NCBI GenBank assembly: GCA_035711805.1
Contig: DASTBV010000010.1
Span: forward strand, 1-64,000
Reading direction: 5' to 3'
Origin: Gp6-AA40 sp035711805
GTDB taxonomy: Bacteria; Acidobacteriota; Vicinamibacteria; Vicinamibacterales; UBA2999
DNA length: 64,000 nucleotides
Of this stretch, positions 48,005-56,930 are shown one piece after another. The stretch's first letter is position 1. The number at the start of each line of letters is the position of its first letter. The notes under the pieces were generated by a model. It ran no database searches. It saw nothing but the letters and a program-made list of their open reading frames with translations, and was not told the origin of the DNA. A program made the position numbers and the translations under genes.

Positions 48005-49600
48005 TCAGTTCTCCGTAGGCGTTTCGTTGATCGAGTCGATCACCAGCACCGGAACCGGCCGCTTCGTCTCTTCCAGCCGGATGCCCAGCTGCCGCCGCAC
48101 GGCGTCCAGCAGCGAAAGCGCTCCGGTGGGATCGAGAGCGACACCCGCATTCGTGGCGCCCAGCTCGGGACGGGCACCTTGCACCTGCTCGAACGGACTG
48201 AAGTTCAAGGTGAAGTCGTAACCGCCCGTCAGACCGCTCTTGTCGATCGCCGCCACCCGCGTGTACCCGCCGGCAACGCTGGGAAGCATCCGGCCGAACT
48301 GCTCCATCGAAATGTTCTGGCACGTCAGCAGCCGCGGAAACGGCGGCGGCTTCAACGCGGCCGGAGATCCGGGAGGCGCGCCCTCGAAGCAGCGCGTGCG
48401 CCGCATTGGGTCGGCCTTCGCCATCTTCGGCTCGTCGGCCACGATGGTGTAGGCCGGCATCGGCCGATCTTCCATGTGCCACTTGATCTGGAATCTCTCG
48501 ACGAGCAGCGATTGCAGCATCAGCCGGATCAGATCCTCGTCGAGCTGTGCCTGGTTCGCCGGGTTCGGGGTCGCGAAAGCGCGGGCCGTCGCGTCGATTC
48601 GGGTCGTCTCCAGCCACTTCGGGGCGACGAGGAACTGTTCGGTGGGCAGGTTCCACGCGAGACCGATGATTCGATTCAACGGCGCATTACTGATGTTCGC
48701 CTGGCCGGTTTGCATCAGTTGGGCACGCGGCGGCTGCGTGGCGGCGTCCGGCGAACTTGGCTTCAGGACCGCGACCTCGAACCGCGGCGGGGGCGGCGCC
48801 GGCAAGCGCTTCGCGAGGTCGGGCGGATTTGGAGTGAACTCCGCGGTTACGGTATCGACGACGATCGTGGGAACCTTGATTTCCTTCGGCTCCAGAATGA
48901 GCCCGATTTTTTCGAGAGCCGCCGGAAGCGAGATGCCGTCCGAACCGGCCTGGCCGAGCAGCGGGCGCGGAGTGAATTTGAGCTGGAACGTCCAGAAGCC
49001 CTGCAGACCGGTCTCGTCGACGAGTTGCTGCCCGTCAGGGAAATAGGCGGACTGTGCACGCGGCAACTGTTCGGTGAACTGCGCCATCGACATGCCGGTG
49101 CAGGTCGCGGTCACGGCGATCACACCGTTCGGCTCCGGCGCACTCTGGCCCTGACAGCCTGGACCCATACCGGACGCCTCCTGCAGTTTGTGCGGCGCCT
49201 TGACTCGAAGCGCCATCGCCGTCGTGGCTGTCATCCCTTCGCGCACGACCAGCTTGAAGCGCTCGGCGAGAAGCGTTTTCAACATTTCGCGCAGCCGCTC
49301 TGGCGGGGTGTTTTCAGGCGCCAGCGCCGCGATGTCGAAGCGGTTCCACTCGATCCAGCTCGGTCCGCCGCTGATCTTCTCCGGCTGGACGTCATACGCC
49401 GTGCGAATCAGGTCCACCATGTGGGCGTTGCGCAGCTCATATCGAGTGCCGCGCAGAACGCCGCCACGCATTCCGGGCTGCGGACGGGTGCTGACCTGGA
49501 TACCGGCGATGTCGAACGCGGGTCGAGGGGACGGCGCCTGGGCCAGAACGGAATTCGAGCAGAACGCGGCAATGCCGAGCACACACAACAGCCGTTTCAT
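48005..49600 (-). CDS. TIGR03435 protein with two domains, paralogue A
   Basis: 531 residues. Same two-unit plan as its neighbour: FDIAGIQVSTRPQPGMRGG, MVDLIRTAYDVQPEKISGG, LLAERFKLVVREGM, then FEVAVLKPSSPDAATQP, IIGLAWNLPTEQFLVAPKW, LLVERFQIKWHMEDRPMP and VPVLVIDSINETPTEN. Cysteines in RTRCFEGAPPGSP and LLTCQNISMEQ are shared by the pair, unlike the single-domain members in this window, and could form a disulfide. Signal peptide KRLLCVLGIAAFCSNSVLA. Confidence 0.92.
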   Translation of the reverse strand: MKRLLCVLGIAAFCSNSVLAQAPSPRPAFDIAGIQVSTRPQPGMRGGVLRGTRYELRNAHMVDLIRTAYDVQPEKISGGPSWIEWNRFDIAALAPENTPPERLREMLKTLLAERFKLVVREGMTATTAMALRVKAPHKLQEASGMGPGCQGQSAPEPNGVIAVTATCTGMSMAQFTEQLPRAQSAYFPDGQQLVDETGLQGFWTFQLKFTPRPLLGQAGSDGISLPAALEKIGLILEPKEIKVPTIVVDTVTAEFTPNPPDLAKRLPAPPPPRFEVAVLKPSSPDAATQPPRAQLMQTGQANISNAPLNRIIGLAWNLPTEQFLVAPKWLETTRIDATARAFATPNPANQAQLDEDLIRLMLQSLLVERFQIKWHMEDRPMPAYTIVADEPKMAKADPMRRTRCFEGAPPGSPAALKPPPFPRLLTCQNISMEQFGRMLPSVAGGYTRVAAIDKSGLTGGYDFTLNFSPFEQVQGARPELGATNAGVALDPTGALSLLDAVRRQLGIRLEETKRPVPVLVIDSINETPTEN

Positions 49601-49677
49601 CGCGGAGTCTCCAGCTGGATGTTGGACGTAGGAGCCGCTGGAGAAGTTCGAAACTGGACGTCCGCGCCATCGCCGCC

Positions 49678-49702
49678 GTGGAGCGAACCTTGTCAGGCTC
49701 GC
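49678..49702 (-). repeat. REP-like module B half copy (decayed)
   Basis: GTGGAGCGAACCTTGTCAGG then CTCGC matches the outer module of the 13176 repeat with two changes. Confidence 0.5.
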
Positions 49703-49708
49703 TGTCAG

Positions 49709-49974
49709 TCAGGCACGCGGCGTGACGCGGGGCTTGTCGAAATCCGAGTTGTCGAAGACGACGTCGGCTTTGATCTTCGGCTCACAGTTGCCTAGATAGC
49801 GGCGCTGGCCGGGCATCTGCCGTCCAACACGGGAGAGAGCGGCCCGACCAGCTCGTCGGCAAGATGCGTCTTTCCCGCTCCGTCAATGCCGTCGAGCGCG
49901 ACACGCGCAGGGTGCGGCCGCTGCACCGCGGCAATCATCGAGGCGAGACGGGCGACACAGGAACCGCGCGTCAT
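49709..49974 (-). pseudogene. uridine kinase-like relic with internal deletion
   Basis: On the minus strand the frame from 49974 reads ARLASMIAAVQRPHPARVALDG then GIDGAGKTHLADEL (P-loop) and stops at 49792. The downstream bases encode, in another frame, GQRRYLGNCEPKIKADVVFD then NSDFDKPRVTPRA and a stop at 49709: the C-terminal piece of the same kinase type. About 100 central residues are missing and the halves are out of frame, so the product is dead. Confidence 0.75.
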
Positions 49975-50014
49975 TGATGAAGGGAGGATAATCCTCGAAG
50001 GCGCAAGGAGTCAG

Positions 50015-50869
50015 GTGCTGAGGGGCAAACAGGTTCGCGTGCGTCTCGTTGCCGTCGCGCTGATCGCGTTGGCCGGCTCGTCGTACGCCCAGTTTCCTCG
50101 AGACGCGGGCTTCGGTCTCCTCCGCGGCGAACAGGGAGATCCGGCGGAACTGCCACCGCGTGTGTGGCCGGATGGGAATGTCGCCGGCTGCCACATCCTT
50201 TACACCAGCGTCCGCCGCGAAGCCAACGGTTCGGGCTGGCGCACCGACTATCCATGGGCGCAGCGCAATCTCCTGATCCGGATGTCGGAGCTGACGAAGA
50301 CACGCGTCAGCTGGCTGGAAACCGGCGTTCCCCACGTCTGGCTCGTGCGGCTCACGGACCCGGCACTCTTCAAGTGCGCATACATCATGGCCTCCGACGT
50401 CGGCACGATTGGCCTGTCGCAGGCGGAGGCGACCTCCCTGGGGATCTATCTGAGAAAGGGCGGATTCCTCTGGGTGGACGACTTCTGGGGAGAGCAGGCG
50501 TGGGCGCAATGGTCGCGCGAGCTGGCGAAAGCGCTCCCGTCCGCTGAATACACGATCGAAGACGTGCCGCTCAGCGATCCGATCTTCCGTTCGATGCTCG
50601 AGGTGAAGCGGGTTCCGCAGGTCACCGGTATCGGCTTCTGGCGGGCCTACCGGGGCCAGACCACATCCGAACGCGGAGAGGAAACAAAAGAGCCGCACCT
50701 GCGCGCGGTTCGCGACCGGCACGGCCGCATCATCGTCGTCATGACGCACAACACCGATGTGTCGAACGCGTTCGAGCGCGAGACCGAGGACCCGGCGTAC
50801 TTCTACCAGTTTTCAGTGGAAGGTTACGCCCTCGGCATCAATATCCTGCTCTATGCGATGACGCACTAG
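50015..50869 (+). CDS. DUF4159 domain exported protein
   Basis: 284 residues. GTG 50015 chosen because CAAGGAG lies just upstream and it gives the signal peptide VRVRLVAVALIALAGSSYA; a longer open frame from 49886 overlaps the kinase relic. DUF4159 core: RTDYPWAQRNLLIRMSELT, LGIYLRKGGFLWVDDFWG and the C-terminal FSVEGYALGINILLYAMTH. The fold resembles a class I glutamine amidotransferase-like domain, often in operons with MoxR and BatA-type genes, none of which is here. Role unknown. Confidence 0.85.
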   Translation: MLRGKQVRVRLVAVALIALAGSSYAQFPRDAGFGLLRGEQGDPAELPPRVWPDGNVAGCHILYTSVRREANGSGWRTDYPWAQRNLLIRMSELTKTRVSWLETGVPHVWLVRLTDPALFKCAYIMASDVGTIGLSQAEATSLGIYLRKGGFLWVDDFWGEQAWAQWSRELAKALPSAEYTIEDVPLSDPIFRSMLEVKRVPQVTGIGFWRAYRGQTTSERGEETKEPHLRAVRDRHGRIIVVMTHNTDVSNAFERETEDPAYFYQFSVEGYALGINILLYAMTH

Positions 50870-50943
50870 GGTCTTCGCCCCCAGCCCGATTCCCATACAA
50901 CCAATTCGCCGCTCCCAGTGTCTAAAGGGCGAGACGGCAACTC

Positions 50944-52140
50944 GTGGATCTCATCCGAGGTGTCTTCGCGTTCTTCCTGACGGGCTGGGTCCTGGCGCTG
51001 GGCCTTTCTTCGGGCGAATGGGGGCCGAGCGAATGGGTGTCGAAGGTTCACGCCCAGGGGACACCAAGTGCTGCAGTCGGCGCGTCAGGCGCGCCTGACA
51101 AGGCGCGCCCCACGGAGCGAACACTGCGCCTGCCCGCCACCCCGTACCAGTACGCGGACGTCACCCTCCCACCTCATTTCATGACCACGGCGGCGAGGCG
51201 ATTCGACAATACGCCGCCGGACAATCCGGTCACCGACGCCGGCGCCACTCTCGGCCGCGTGCTCTTCTACGACACGCGTCTCTCGGCAAACAACACCGTG
51301 TCGTGCGCGTCGTGCCACGTCCAGGCGAACGGCTTTGCCGATCCCAACGGCGTCAGCCGCGGGTTCGCCGGCGGACACACGGACCGGCATGCGATGAACC
51401 TCGTCAACCTCCGCTTTCATCCGCGCGCGCGGTTCTTCTGGGACGAGCGCGCCGGCAATCTGGAGGAGATGACGCTGCTGCCGATCGAGAACAGCCTCGA
51501 GATGGGCCGAACGCTCGACGAGCTTCCGGAAGCCCTGGGGCGTGACCCTCGTTATGGTGAACTCTTCCGTGACGCCTTCGGTGATCCGCGGATCACCCCT
51601 CAACGGATCGGACGGGCGCTCGCGCAGTTCCTGCGCTCGATGCTGTCCTATCAGTCACGCTACGACGTCGGACGCGCGGCAGCGCGATCGGCCGCCGAAG
51701 ACTTCCCGAACTACACGCTCCAGGAGAACCGTGGCAAGGCGCTCTTCATGCGCAACTGCGCGGTCTGCCATCTCGAAAATCAGGAAGCGCATTTCGTCGT
51801 GAATACGCCTGTGAACACCGGGCTGGACGAAGACACGCGCACCACCGACGGCGGTGTCGGCGACATCACGCTGAAACCCGCCGACATGGGACTCTTCAAA
51901 TCGCCGTCGCTGCGCAACGTCGAGGTGACGGGACCGTACATGCACGACGGGCGATTCGCCACGCTCGAGGCGGTCCTCGAGCACTACAGCAGCGGCGGGA
52001 AGAATCATCCGAACAGGGACATCCGTGTGCAGCCGCTTCACTTCACCGCATCGGAGAAGGCGGCGCTGATCGGATTCCTGAAAACGTTGACGGACCATGC
52101 GTTTCTCGCGGATCCGAAGTTTTCGGATCCGTTCCAGTAG
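50944..52140 (+). CDS. diheme cytochrome c peroxidase/MauG-family protein
   Basis: 398 residues, GTG start. Signal or anchor (VFAFFLTGWVLALGLSS), then two haem c sites CASCH (121-125) and CAVCH in the C-terminal half, with NLVNLRFHPRARFFWDERAG and TGPYMHDGRFATLEAVLEHY of the family. The enzymes reduce hydrogen peroxide or carry out MauG-like oxidations in the periplasm. Residues ~48-57 (ASGAPDKARP) are encoded by a palindromic REP-like half element lying in frame in the linker after the signal. A second, shorter family member is at 62826. Confidence 0.92.
   Translation: MDLIRGVFAFFLTGWVLALGLSSGEWGPSEWVSKVHAQGTPSAAVGASGAPDKARPTERTLRLPATPYQYADVTLPPHFMTTAARRFDNTPPDNPVTDAGATLGRVLFYDTRLSANNTVSCASCHVQANGFADPNGVSRGFAGGHTDRHAMNLVNLRFHPRARFFWDERAGNLEEMTLLPIENSLEMGRTLDELPEALGRDPRYGELFRDAFGDPRITPQRIGRALAQFLRSMLSYQSRYDVGRAAARSAAEDFPNYTLQENRGKALFMRNCAVCHLENQEAHFVVNTPVNTGLDEDTRTTDGGVGDITLKPADMGLFKSPSLRNVEVTGPYMHDGRFATLEAVLEHYSSGGKNHPNRDIRVQPLHFTASEKAALIGFLKTLTDHAFLADPKFSDPFQ
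51087..51113 (+). repeat. REP-like module B half copy inside a gene
   Basis: AGGCGCGCCTGACAAGGCGC then GCCCCAC: the CCTGACAAGG core and CCCCAC end of the 3225 repeat, with CGCGCC arms replacing CGAGCC, in frame within the peroxidase gene. Confidence 0.65.
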
Positions 52141-52152
52141 CTGGCGAACTGT

Positions 52153-52178
52153 AGGGCACCCCTTTTACGGGGTGCCCT
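52153..52178. repeat. ten-bp perfect hairpin before EF-hand gene
   Basis: AGGGCACCCC - TTTTAC - GGGGTGCCCT. There is no T-run after it; it ends five bases before the ribosome site of the next gene, so it may influence translation or stabilise the 3' end of the peroxidase mRNA. Confidence 0.55.
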
Positions 52179-52194
52179 GATGGAAGGAGTCATC

Positions 52195-53133
52195 ATGCGA
52201 CGCGGCCTTCTCACACTGCTCGCACTGCTCGGCGGCAGTGCGCCCGGCTGGGCACAGGGTCAGGTCTTCGCCGTCACGGGATCTCCGACAAATGTCAGGG
52301 TCACTGTCGACGAGGTCGTTGCCCGGCTCATGACGTTCGATCAGAACACGGACGGACGAGTCGCAATCGGCGAGCTGTCCGAGCGCATGCGTCCACTGGT
52401 CGCACGCGGTGACACGAACGGCGACGAGGCGCTCGATCCCATGGAAATCCACCAGCTGGCTCACGCGCCGGTGACACGAACGAACGGCGTTTTCGGGTCG
52501 TCGGGCGGTTATTCATTCGGCGACGATGTCGGCCTGTCGTCGAGAAGACACATCGAAGGCGCGCTCGAGGACCTGCGGCTGACGGCCGACAAAACGGACC
52601 GCGCGATCCCGATTGTCCGGAGCTACGTGGAGCATATCGAGAACACCGCACGGGCAAGCCTTCTGAGCAGGATGGAGAGGCTGTTATCCCTGGAGCAGTT
52701 CGTCACGTTCAGCAGGTTGCTCGACGGTCAGCAGCATCAGATGACGTTTCGGGCAAATGTGCCCGACGGCGAACGGGTGGTCCGGGTGATGGCGATGGCC
52801 GGTATCGGCAACCTGACCCGGCGGCTGGAAGCGATGGCGCTCCCCGCCCCGCACAACGAACAGGCGCGCGCGGCCCTCGAGGAGTACAAAACACGCGTTC
52901 GGCTTGGGAGCGAGGCCGAACGATCGGAACTCATGGCACGGTTGACGGACGTGCTCGACGACGAAGAGCTGGAGAACTACAACGCCGCGCTCCAGCGCCG
53001 GCCGGTTGTCGCCAGTGCGTCCGGCATGGCGGTGCAACTGAATGATTCCATCAGAGCGCTGCGTGAACGAACCGGTGCCGTGATACCGGCAGTCTTGATC
53101 GAGCGGGCCCCCGTGGACGTAATCAGCCGGTAG
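52195..53133 (+). CDS. exported EF-hand protein
   Basis: 312 residues from ATG 52195 (GGAAGGAG six bases upstream). Signal peptide RRGLLTLLALLGGSAPGWA. Two EF-hand calcium loops lie at residues 49-60 (DQNTDGRVAIGE) and 73-84 (DTNGDEALDPME). The remaining ~220 residues are mostly helical (LIRKED-poor, e.g. ARAALEEYKTRVRLGSEAER) with no recognised domain. A periplasmic calcium-responsive or calcium-stabilised protein. It lies 54 bases after the diheme peroxidase and may be co-transcribed. Confidence 0.88.
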   Translation: MRRGLLTLLALLGGSAPGWAQGQVFAVTGSPTNVRVTVDEVVARLMTFDQNTDGRVAIGELSERMRPLVARGDTNGDEALDPMEIHQLAHAPVTRTNGVFGSSGGYSFGDDVGLSSRRHIEGALEDLRLTADKTDRAIPIVRSYVEHIENTARASLLSRMERLLSLEQFVTFSRLLDGQQHQMTFRANVPDGERVVRVMAMAGIGNLTRRLEAMALPAPHNEQARAALEEYKTRVRLGSEAERSELMARLTDVLDDEELENYNAALQRRPVVASASGMAVQLNDSIRALRERTGAVIPAVLIERAPVDVISR

Positions 53134-53208
53134 GCCGCCGGCAGGATTTTCTACCGTCGGCGCCCCCCGATGTGAAATGCTGTGCCCGCGGGGGTTGGGG
53201 GGCGCACC

Positions 53209-54642
53209 ATGTGGAAGACACGAGCGGCCGCGACGTTCGTCGTGGCCCTGCTGCCCGCGCCCGTCTTCGCGCAGGACGCCAGGACGGTGATCGACGCGGC
53301 GTCCCGGGCGATGGGAATGGAGGGCGTGAACTCCATCACCTATTCGGGCGTGGCGGCGGCGGGCAACTTCGGCCAGAGCCGGACGATCTCGTTCGGGCTT
53401 GCCTCGACCTCGATCCGTAACTACACACGCACGATCGACTTCGCACGGCCTGCCTCACACGCAACGGGCGAAGCAATTCCTCCGGGTGCGCGAGGCGGAC
53501 CGGCGCCGCAGCCTTTCACATACGACGAAGCGATTGCCGCGGACAGCCCGTGGGCGCAGCAGTTGTCGATCTGGGTCACGCCGTGGGGGTTCCTGCGCGG
53601 CGCAGCGGCACACAACGCCACGCTGCGGACAAGGAAGCTGGGCGACGTGTCGTACCGGACGCTGACGTGGAGCCCGCCGCAAAAGGCACCGTCCGGGGCC
53701 CCCTACCAGCTGATCGGCTATATCGGTCCGGAGAATCTCGTCGACCGCGTCGAGACGTGGGTCGAGCATCCGATCTTCGGCGACATGCGCGTCGAGCTCG
53801 CGTACCAGAACTATCGGGATTTTGGCGGCGTGCGGAGCCCGACGCGGATCGCCGAGCGGCGCATGGGCATGGAGATGTTCGTGACCGGGATCAGCTCGGT
53901 GACGGCGAATCCGCCGAACCTCACGCAGCTGATGGCGGCGCCGGCGGCCGCGCCGGTGGCCCGAACCTCAACACCGGCACCCGCGGCCGCCACGTCGGAG
54001 AAGCTTGCCGACGGCGTGTATCGGCTCGCCGGCGACTATGTGTCGATGGCCGTCGAATTCAAGGATCATGTGGTGGTGCTCGAAGCGGGCCAGAGCGAAG
54101 CTCGCGGGCTCGCGATCATTGCCGAAACCAGGCGGCTGTTTCCCGCCAAGCGCATCAAATACGTCGTCAACACACATCCGCACTTCGATCACGCGGCCGG
54201 GCTGCCGCCGTTCGTGGCCGAGGGTGTCACGATCCTCGAGAACGACAACAGCAGGTACTTCATGGAAGCCTCGCTGAGCGAACCGCGCACGCTGGTCGGC
54301 GACACGCTGGCCAGATCGAAGAAGAAGCCGAAGGTCGAGGGCGTGATCGACAAGCTGGTGCTGCAGGACGCCACGCGGACGCTGGAACTGCACGCGGTGA
54401 AGAACCTCGATCACAGCGACGCCATGCTGATCGCCTACCTGCCCCGGGAGAAGATCCTGTTCAGCGCGGACTTCGACGTCGCCGCGCCAGGGCAACCGCT
54501 CACGTCGTCGCTGCAGACGCTGGCGGCAAACATCGAACGGCTGCAACTGGATTTCGATCTTCACGTCACGGTCCATCCCGGCGATCCGGATCGCCCGCTC
54601 TCCAGGGCGTACCTGACGGAGCTCGGAAAGGAGACGCGATGA
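53209..54642 (+). CDS. exported metallo-beta-lactamase-fold hydrolase, paralogue 1
   Basis: 477 residues from ATG 53209. Signal peptide TRAAATFVVALLPAPVFA. The first ~240 residues form a non-catalytic beta domain starting AMGMEGVNSITYSG; the C-terminal ~220 are an MBL fold with the metal motif NTHPHFDHAAG, then HSDAMLIAYLPREKILFSAD and HPGDPDRPLSRAY. The same two-part plan occurs in the gene at 55225-56769. Substrates unknown; members of this exported MBL branch are common in Acidobacteria. Stop and DUF6152 start overlap (ATGA). Confidence 0.9.
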   Translation: MWKTRAAATFVVALLPAPVFAQDARTVIDAASRAMGMEGVNSITYSGVAAAGNFGQSRTISFGLASTSIRNYTRTIDFARPASHATGEAIPPGARGGPAPQPFTYDEAIAADSPWAQQLSIWVTPWGFLRGAAAHNATLRTRKLGDVSYRTLTWSPPQKAPSGAPYQLIGYIGPENLVDRVETWVEHPIFGDMRVELAYQNYRDFGGVRSPTRIAERRMGMEMFVTGISSVTANPPNLTQLMAAPAAAPVARTSTPAPAAATSEKLADGVYRLAGDYVSMAVEFKDHVVVLEAGQSEARGLAIIAETRRLFPAKRIKYVVNTHPHFDHAAGLPPFVAEGVTILENDNSRYFMEASLSEPRTLVGDTLARSKKKPKVEGVIDKLVLQDATRTLELHAVKNLDHSDAMLIAYLPREKILFSADFDVAAPGQPLTSSLQTLAANIERLQLDFDLHVTVHPGDPDRPLSRAYLTELGKETR

Positions 54643-55034
54643 AGAGGCGTTGGATGACCTTCGCACTGTGCGCCGCCATGGCCCTGTCGGCCCCGCTGCT
54701 GGCGCATCACAACTTCGCGGATCTCTACCTCGAGGCCGACACCATCGAGATTGACGGCGAGGTCGTCGAGTTCCAGTACAGGAACCCGCACTCCTGGATT
54801 CACCTGCAGGCCCAGGACGCCTTCGGCGCGGAGAAGATCTACTCTGGTGAATGGGTGAGCGTGTCGCGTCTGGAACGCGAGGGCATCACGAAGGACTTCT
54901 TCAAAGTGGGCGATCGCCTTCGCATCTGGGCGTCGCCAAACCGCAAACCCAACGACAACCGCGTCCGGATCAAACGGATGGAACGGCGATCCGACCGCTG
55001 GCGATGGGGCGGCAACCGGATCGAAACGCGCTAG
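54639..55034 (+). CDS. DUF6152 family exported protein
   Basis: 131 residues. The ATG overlaps the stop of the MBL gene. Signal peptide RRWMTFALCAAMALSAPLLA, then HHNFADLYLEADTIEIDGEV and VEFQYRNPHSWIHLQAQD, the family signature. The translational coupling to an exported MBL hydrolase suggests they act together; the other DUF6152 gene here (23279) has a different partner. Function unknown. Confidence 0.88.
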   Translation: MKRRWMTFALCAAMALSAPLLAHHNFADLYLEADTIEIDGEVVEFQYRNPHSWIHLQAQDAFGAEKIYSGEWVSVSRLEREGITKDFFKVGDRLRIWASPNRKPNDNRVRIKRMERRSDRWRWGGNRIETR

Positions 55035-55053
55035 TGAACAACAGGAGACGATC

Positions 55054-55119
55054 GTGCAGAAACTGACCGCGCCCGTTGCCGCCGCCGTCGCGAAAGCCGC
55101 GAAGAACCCGGCGTGGTAG
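55054..55119 (+). CDS. 21-codon leftover ORF
   Basis: GTG with AGGAGACG eight bases upstream; product QKLTAPVAAAVAKAAKNPAW then stop, right before a REP-like repeat. The good ribosome site and the abrupt end suggest the start of a gene whose remainder was lost, or a real micro-peptide. Weak. Confidence 0.25.
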   Translation: MQKLTAPVAAAVAKAAKNPAW

Positions 55120-55138
55120 CAGCGTGGACTTCGATTAC

Positions 55139-55190
55139 GTGGCGCGAATCCTCCGGGTTCGCGAGGCGAGCCTGAGAAGGCTCGCCCCAC
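55139..55190 (+). repeat. bimodular REP-like palindrome, copy 3
   Basis: GTGGCGCGAATCCTCCGGG... ending GGCTCGCCCCAC, same orientation and two-module plan as the copy at 3225. Confidence 0.8.
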
Positions 55191-55224
55191 AAATCCGCAT
55201 TGCACGAGATGCTCTAGGCGGTCG

Positions 55225-56769
55225 TCACTTGGTGGCAACCGCCGCCATGACGTCGGCGCGCGTCAAGACCCGATCGGGGTTTGGCGGATGCGCCGGAATG
55301 AACGTGTTGTAATCGAGCTTCAGCTTGTCGAGCGCCTGCACCAGCGACTTCACGGTGCCCAACTGGCCCGGGTTGGGATTCACCACGGTAATGTCAGCGG
55401 TATAGAGCACCTTTTCGGCGGGCAGATAAATGGCAAACATGCCGTCGCTATGCTCGTTCGGGATGTGATGCAGCTCGACGACCTTGCCGTTGGTGCCCTT
55501 GCGCACGTCGCGATCGCCAATGCCCTGCACCACGTCGGTGCGCCGCTTCGCCACCTTCGACAGACTGTCGTTCGTCAACGTGCGTGGGCCAGACAACAGG
55601 CGCTCGAGCACCTGTTCGTTGTTCCGGTGCGTCAGAATCGTGGCCCCCTCGGCAACCGCGGCGGCCAGTCCGCTCGCGTGATCGAAGTGCGGATGTGAGT
55701 TGACGACGAAGCGGACCGGCTTGCCGGGAATGGCCTGCTTCGCGGCAGCCATCACCTCCAGACCACGCTGATCGCTGCCGCCGCTCTCCACGACCAGGAT
55801 GTGGTCACCCATGTCCACCGCGAGCGCCGCGTAATTTCCGCCGATCTTGAAGGCACCGTCGCCGAGTTTTTCCACCGCGGGTGCAGCGGCCTGGGGGGCC
55901 CCGCCCGCCGGTGCTGCACCGCGGCCACCGCCGGGCGCGCCAGCGGGAGGAGCGGCCGCAGGACCTCCGGCGCCACCGCCGCGCGGAGGCGCGGGAGGCA
56001 CCGTGAGCAACTGCGTCAGGTTCGACGGGTTCGGTGTCGCCGCGGTGATGTTCGCTTCAAATGTCGGCATGCCCGCCTGGCGCTGGACGATGCGGGTCGG
56101 GACCTGAACGCCGTTCATGTTCTGATAATTCGAATACTCGAACTCGACCAGCAGATCGCCCGCCACCGCGTTCTCGACGTGCGTCTCCACTTTCGTCACC
56201 AGGTTCTGGCCATTGAGGTATCCGGTCACGCGGTATGGCTGCCCGGACGGCGACTTCAGTGCCGGCGGCGAATACGACAGCACGCTCTGTCCGCCCTGCG
56301 ACTTGTGACTGAACGAACTGTCCGCGACAGCTGCCGCAGCACCTTTCACGAAGCCCCACGGTGTGGCATAGAAGTTGAGCGCCTGGTTCCAGCCGGCACT
56401 CAGCTGCTGATTGGTGACGTTCTGATTGAACACGCCCGGCATCGGCGCCGGCACACCCGGCACGGTGGGCGGCTGCGTCGGGCCCGTTGCGCGGGAGACA
56501 AGCGCGGTGGGCTCACCCTTTTCGAAGTTGATGGTCCGCGTGTACTGCGTGATCTGGGTGAGGTTCACCGGCCCCATCGGGTTGCCGATGCTCTTGCTCT
56601 GGCCGAACGCGCCGTTTCGCGCCGTGCCCGAGTAGGTAATCGAATTGAGCGTCTCCGTGCCCATCGCCTTCGCCGCAGCGGCGACGACCGCCTTGGCGTC
56701 CTGAGCGGCCGCCGTCATCCACGACAGCGCGACCATGAGCGAGGCCGCCGAAAGTGTTCTCAGCGCCAT
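55225..56769 (-). CDS. exported metallo-beta-lactamase-fold hydrolase, paralogue 2
   Basis: 514 residues from ATG 56769 (GATGGAGGCACC upstream). Signal peptide RTLSAASLMVALSWMTAAA, N-terminal domain beginning AMGTETLNSITYSGTARNGA, then a Gly/Pro/Ala-rich linker (residues ~265-300) and an MBL domain with NSHPHFDHASG, EHSDGMFAIYLPAEKVLYTA and IPAHPPNPDRVLTR. Paralogous to 53209-54642 with the same domain order, now in the opposite orientation. Confidence 0.9.
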   Translation of the reverse strand: MALRTLSAASLMVALSWMTAAAQDAKAVVAAAAKAMGTETLNSITYSGTARNGAFGQSKSIGNPMGPVNLTQITQYTRTINFEKGEPTALVSRATGPTQPPTVPGVPAPMPGVFNQNVTNQQLSAGWNQALNFYATPWGFVKGAAAAVADSSFSHKSQGGQSVLSYSPPALKSPSGQPYRVTGYLNGQNLVTKVETHVENAVAGDLLVEFEYSNYQNMNGVQVPTRIVQRQAGMPTFEANITAATPNPSNLTQLLTVPPAPPRGGGAGGPAAAPPAGAPGGGRGAAPAGGAPQAAAPAVEKLGDGAFKIGGNYAALAVDMGDHILVVESGGSDQRGLEVMAAAKQAIPGKPVRFVVNSHPHFDHASGLAAAVAEGATILTHRNNEQVLERLLSGPRTLTNDSLSKVAKRRTDVVQGIGDRDVRKGTNGKVVELHHIPNEHSDGMFAIYLPAEKVLYTADITVVNPNPGQLGTVKSLVQALDKLKLDYNTFIPAHPPNPDRVLTRADVMAAVATK

Positions 56770-56930
56770 AGGTGCCTCCATCTAAACCGTTTGCTGGAAC
56801 TTTGCTGGGGAAGATACGGAACCGCACCGGGATTCGTTTACCAATGGCCGAGGCTGAACCCGACGACCGGGTTTGGAGTATTTACAGTGTGACGGTGCCG
56901 ATACCAGGGCATCACGACTGGAGCGAACAG

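Noticed and set aside
46314..49795. Two long plus-strand open frames over 600 codons each
   Set aside because: Antisense to the TIGR03435 pair, which shows signal peptides and conserved motifs; the plus frames show none.
52153..52178. Hairpin as an intrinsic terminator
   Set aside because: Stem is perfect but no T-run follows; kept only as a structured repeat.
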